From: Malaya genurostris
Lineage: Eukaryota; Arthropoda; Insecta; Diptera; Culicidae
DNA length: 64,000 nucleotides
Assembly: GCF_030247185.1 (NCBI RefSeq)
Contig: NC_080570.1
Location: 163,158,882-163,222,881 of the forward strand
Reading direction: 5' to 3'
A program made the position numbers and the translations under genes. The notes under the pieces were generated by a model. It had not been told where the DNA came from. It did no database searches and saw only the letters and a program-made list of their open reading frames with translations. Below are positions 60,300 through 64,000 of the stretch, piece after piece (position 1 is the stretch's first letter; every line of letters begins with the position of its first letter).

Positions 60300-61380
60300 C
60301 TGAGTCCAAAGTACGCACGATTTCCTGCCAAAATACGTCTCTGTATTTCTCTGCTGGTGTCATTGTCGTATGTTACACTTCTTTTTATGTAAAAGTTTTT
60401 TCACTAGTTGGTTCCCCCTCGTTTGTCAACACCAATCAGCTGCTTGCAGGGATGCCTGATGTCATCATAATATTTGAAAATGAATCGTCATAATAAATTA
60501 TTGGATTACATTGATAATATATTTAACTTTTTTAGTGATGTTGGAAGATAACCATTTATTTTTCTCAACGTTGTTCATCTAGACTATTTTTGATTGTGTT
60601 GGAAATTTTCACCCGAAATTAAGTGGCGGCAAACCAGAAGCAAGTAAATATTGTAACAAAACAGGTTCGATTTTGTATTGCGTTAAAGGATGAGAAGTAG
60701 ACACAATTGTGTATATCGTTTTGGAAATATGTATTAAAACTGTATCCTGCATGAAATTTGCATGGACGTATACAAATCAATACATAACAGGTAACTCTGT
60801 ATGAATGGCAACTCTGTTGGTAAATGAAAAAAATAAACACAGTCTAGATGACAGACAGGATATTTTTGATAGGGTAACGTGGCGCCATCGTGACATATGC
60901 GAGTACTGTCCCAACTAAAGGAATATTCGAAATGACCGTTAAAATGTTCAAAGAATCTAATTTGAGTGTCCTGTCTGTTAGTCTGTGATCAAACTGCATT
61001 TGTTCTATTCAGAAATAGGGCAAACGATAGCACCAATCTATGGTACCGAGAGTATGCATACGAGAAAGGTAAAGCCTTCTATCAGTTTCAGCAAACTGTG
61101 AATAAAGAGGCATGGTATTTCAATAAAAATCTCAGTAATCAAAGGCCTTGCACATACCGGGAAACCAAGGTGCAACTCTCGAATAAAAAGCTGCAGGGCT
61201 TTATAGTCACAGTCACTCTGCCCTTTAACATTTGTTGTCCAAATGACAGCAAAAGAAGATGAAGAAGAAGAAGAATGAGTTTTGAACTAAAAAAAAACAT
61301 CGAGCCGATTTAGAGCGAACATTTCTTGTAAATTGACTTAAATCAATCAAAAAAGGTACATTCTTAAGCATATATTTTTT
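60300..61380. other. Non-coding stretch upstream of zinc-finger gene B
   Basis: AT-rich, no gene recognised. The last part (about 61290-61391) is homologous to the leader of gene A (GATTTAG...TTTCTTGT(A/G)AATTGA) and probably contains the promoter-proximal leader of gene B. The short frame at 60966-61262 resembles nothing. Confidence 0.5.
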
Positions 61381-61391
61381 ATTACAGTAAA

Positions 61392-63419
61392 ATGGAATTC
61401 TGCCTTGAACGAGATGGGATATTGAAACAGGAAGAACCAGAAAACAGTTCTGCAACCTTTTCTCCATCGTCCGCTCCAACAATTGATTCCCAAATAAAAC
61501 TCGAATATCAGATTTATGATGAGGAATTCACACAGAAAAGCGATCTTCATAAAGACGGCTTACTACCTGAAGAGGAACAGGTTTATAGTTGCGAAATTTG
61601 CGAGAAACAATTTTCATTGAAGAATGCCCTGAAGAAGCATATGATCGTTCATACTGAAGACAAACCATTTCAGTGTAATGTGTGTGGCAAAGGATTTCAG
61701 TATTATCAGCGATTAAAGGACCACACAAATATTCACATTGGAAAGCGTCCATACAATTGCACTGTATGTGAAAAAAAATTCTCGTCCAAAAGGATGCTTG
61801 TTCAACACATGCACATTCACACAAGCCAGCGTTCGTACAAATGCATTGTATGCGGAAAAGAATTTGCCATTAAGGGTTACTTGAATAAACATATGTCTAT
61901 TCACGAAAAAGAGTACACATATACGTGCGAAGTGTGTGGCAAAGCCTTTAATGATGGTACTGACCTCGCGAGACACCAACGCATTCATACGAACGAGAAG
62001 TTTAAATGCACCATTTGCGAGAAAGAGTATTCGACAAAGTATTATCTCAGCAGACACATGAAAATACATGTAGATGATTACGAGCATAAGTGTGATGTGT
62101 GCGGCAAAGGATTCATTTGCAAATCAATTTTGAAAGACCACGAAAATATTCACACAGGTGAACGGCCTTACAATTGCACTGTCTGTGGAAAAGACTTTCA
62201 TCGTAAAACAAAACTCGCAGTGCACATGCAACTTCACACAAGCGAGCAACCGCACAAATGCACCGTATGTGGGAAAGATTTTGCCATTATGGCGTACCTA
62301 TCAAAACACATGCTTTTTCACATGGGTGATAATAAGCATGAGTGTGACGTGTGTGGCAAAGGATTTGTGACCAGAGCACTCTTGAAAGATCATAAACGCA
62401 TTCATACAGGAGAGCGACCGTTCAAATGCACCGTATGTGAAAAAGAATTTGCCATTAAGGGTTACCTAACTAAACACATGTCTATTCACCAAAAGGAGTA
62501 CAAATATAAGTGCGAAGTGTGTGGCAAAGGCTTTCATGATGGTACCAACCTCGTAAGACACAAACGCAATCATACGAACGAGAGGTTCAAATGCACCATA
62601 TGCGAGAAAGATTATACCACTAAGTATGAACTCGGGAGACACATGAATATTCATGTAGATGATTACGAGCATAAGTGTGACGTATGCGGCAAAGGATTCA
62701 TGACCAGATTACTCTTGCAAGACCATGAAAACAGCCATACAGGAGAGCGGCCGTACAAATGCACTGTATGTGGAAAAGATTTTGCGACTAAGTCTGCCAT
62801 ATCCAAACACAGGTTTATTCACGAAAGTGATTACAAGTACAAGTGTGAAGTATGTGGTAAAGGCATGAATGATAGTTCAAGCTTTGTGAGACACAAACGC
62901 CTTCATACGGATGAGATGTATAAATGCAACATATGCGGAAAAGATTTTCAAGGTAAAATAAATCTTACCGTACACATGCGTCATCACGCAAGCGAACGAC
63001 CTTACAAATGCGACATATGTGGGAAAGATTTTGTCATTCAGTCTTTCCTATCCAGACATATGTCTATTCATAAATATGGTTACAAATATAAGTGTGATGT
63101 ATGCGGCAAAGGATTCATGACCGGGGCACTCTTTAAAGACCATGAAAACAGCCATACAGGAGAGCGACCGCACAAATGCAATGTATGTGGAAAAGATTTC
63201 GCAACTAAGTCTTACCTAGTCAGACACAGCTTTATTCACGAAAGTGGTCACAGGTACAAGTGTGAAGTGTGTGGGAAAGGCATGAAAGATAGTTCCAGCT
63301 TCGCGAAACACAAACGCCTTCACACGGACAAGAAGTATAAATGCACCATATGCGGGAAAGATTTTTCCACGAAGAATTATCTAAATGAGCACATGCTTAG
63401 CCACACGGCATCAGTGTGA
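61392..63419 (+). CDS. Poly-C2H2 zinc-finger protein, 22 fingers (tandem copy B)
   Basis: 675-residue paralogue of the gene at 50454-52232, starting MEFCLERDGILKQEEPENSS. An acidic N-terminal region is followed by 22 C2H2 fingers. Compared with copy A it has an extra finger after finger 2 (YNCTVCEKKFSSKRMLVQH), and a four-finger block (4-7: AIKGYL, NDGTDL, STKYYL, ICKSIL) recurs as 11-14 (AIKGYL, HDGTNL, TTKYEL, MTRLLL). Fingers 15-16 and 20-21 form another related pair. Linkers alternate between HTGERPYKC and HESDYKYKC/HTNEKFKC types. It is a probable nuclear DNA-binding regulator. Both copies end in HMLSHT-SV. The sequence matching gene A's leader intron is only 32 bp here (61356-61387), too short to splice as such. 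AATAAA at 63853-63858 is a candidate transcript end. Confidence 0.92.
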   Translation: MEFCLERDGILKQEEPENSSATFSPSSAPTIDSQIKLEYQIYDEEFTQKSDLHKDGLLPEEEQVYSCEICEKQFSLKNALKKHMIVHTEDKPFQCNVCGKGFQYYQRLKDHTNIHIGKRPYNCTVCEKKFSSKRMLVQHMHIHTSQRSYKCIVCGKEFAIKGYLNKHMSIHEKEYTYTCEVCGKAFNDGTDLARHQRIHTNEKFKCTICEKEYSTKYYLSRHMKIHVDDYEHKCDVCGKGFICKSILKDHENIHTGERPYNCTVCGKDFHRKTKLAVHMQLHTSEQPHKCTVCGKDFAIMAYLSKHMLFHMGDNKHECDVCGKGFVTRALLKDHKRIHTGERPFKCTVCEKEFAIKGYLTKHMSIHQKEYKYKCEVCGKGFHDGTNLVRHKRNHTNERFKCTICEKDYTTKYELGRHMNIHVDDYEHKCDVCGKGFMTRLLLQDHENSHTGERPYKCTVCGKDFATKSAISKHRFIHESDYKYKCEVCGKGMNDSSSFVRHKRLHTDEMYKCNICGKDFQGKINLTVHMRHHASERPYKCDICGKDFVIQSFLSRHMSIHKYGYKYKCDVCGKGFMTGALFKDHENSHTGERPHKCNVCGKDFATKSYLVRHSFIHESGHRYKCEVCGKGMKDSSSFAKHKRLHTDKKYKCTICGKDFSTKNYLNEHMLSHTASV

Positions 63420-63539
63420 TGTGTGTAGCATAGGATTCGAAACCAGCTTAGCTTTGTAAAACCACGACCATAGTAAAGCCGTTGAAGTGTCAATGAGTTT
63501 ACCGTATCAAGGGAAATGAACATGGAAATTTCTAGTATT

Positions 63540-63790
63540 GACGTATGGACCGGTCGCGAAGCTGTCTGCCATTCGGACCGTGCTAGCAGTTGGAGTTCAA
63601 CAACGCTGTATATACTACCAAATGGATGATAAGACGACATTTCTGCATGACTATGAACTGCGTGAGGAAATCTACACGGATGTTCCTGAGGACCAGAAAG
63701 CTCCTCCTGGAATGGTAGTTTCATGTACAATATGATCTCGACTCGACCCGATATCAGCTACCAGGTTGGGTACTTGGTGTTATGGTAGCG
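63540..63790 (+). pseudogene. Ty1/copia reverse transcriptase relic
   Basis: Encodes VAKLSAIRTVLAVGVQQ and MDDKTTFLHDYELREEIYTD, then VPEDQKAPPGMV. This is clearly the copia-type RT region usually written MDVKTAFLxGxLxEEIYM. After a stop, MISTRPDISYQVGYL (about 63732-63776) matches a motif that lies about 250 residues further along in copia pol. A large internal deletion therefore joined the two. Non-functional. Confidence 0.8.
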
Positions 63791-64000
63791 TTAGGTCAAT
63801 CAGGGCTCATGAGAGTGATTGATATTCAAGAGATGAGAGAATAATCTGAAAGAATAAAGTCAGTTATGAATTTTTACCATAGTATATCCTGTGTACTATA
63901 ATAGTTTCCTCTAATTTGTCTACTCCGTTTGGTTTGCCGCCGGAGTTCTAACACTTGAGACGATTTCAGCAGAAACGGACCACGGAGTTGGCGTTGAAAT

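Noticed and set aside
60966..61262. 98-residue frame before zinc-finger gene B
   Set aside because: No domain, no splice link to gene B, no counterpart before gene A.
63377..63730. 117-residue minus-strand frame after gene B
   Set aside because: Antisense to a clear copia RT relic and to the end of gene B.

Overview
The window reads as nuclear DNA of an insect, most likely a mosquito. It carries spliced animal genes with short introns (61 to 72 bp), an insect-type frizzled-3 gene, THAP/ZAD/C2H2 zinc-finger genes and very dense transposable elements. Among these is a Tc1/mariner element of the DD37E type known from mosquitoes. No prokaryotic features, tRNA, rRNA or CRISPR array were found. 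Everything was read by eye, so identities and repeat boundaries are approximate unless the exact bases are described.

Five host genes can be supported. (1) A frizzled-3-like Wnt receptor (+): the second half of its cysteine-rich domain is at 12387-12626 and its hinge, seven-helix domain and tail are at 19215-20639, joined across a 6.6 kb phase-0 intron. Its first exon(s) were not found. (2) Chchd2 (+, 42830-43710, two exons), a small twin-CX9C mitochondrial protein. (3) A minus-strand gene (46717-48622) whose 61 bp intron joins a THAP-like domain to a ZAD domain and twelve C2H2 fingers. (4) and (5) Two related poly-C2H2 genes (+, 50454-52232 with 19 fingers; 61392-63419 with 22 fingers) forming a tandem pair split by nested transposons.

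Layout: 0-1.4 kb DD37E transposon with TIRs; 1.4-12.4 kb non-coding with mariner relics, a MITE and a 150-bp-arm palindrome; 12.4-20.7 kb frizzled-3, its intron full of nested MITEs; 20.7-24.9 kb repeats including a long TA tract; 24.9-30.7 kb a composite element with long inverted arms. That element carries a broken Ulp1/C48-protease gene with a transposase-like segment and a captured piece of unidentified host gene with an intron. At 32.1-40.9 kb is a very young Ty3/gypsy retrotransposon with LTRs, TSD, PBS and a gag-pol slippery site, sitting inside an older MITE. At 41.3-42.6 kb is a transposon block ending about 190 bp before Chchd2; 43.8-46.7 kb is repeats; 46.7-48.6 kb the THAP-ZAD gene; 49.2-50.3 kb MITEs abutting the first poly-finger gene. 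At 53.2-59.7 kb a deleted mariner holds a second young Ty3/gypsy element; 59.9-60.3 kb is a non-LTR retrotransposon tail; 63.5-63.8 kb a Ty1/copia relic.

The host genes do not form a pathway. Frizzled-3 is a membrane Wnt receptor, Chchd2 acts in mitochondria, and the three zinc-finger genes are probable nuclear DNA-binding regulators of the sort that expands by tandem duplication. The strongest candidates for something unusual are the composite element with its protease gene and captured exons, the THAP-ZAD-C2H2 architecture, and the finger-array evolution in the tandem pair.
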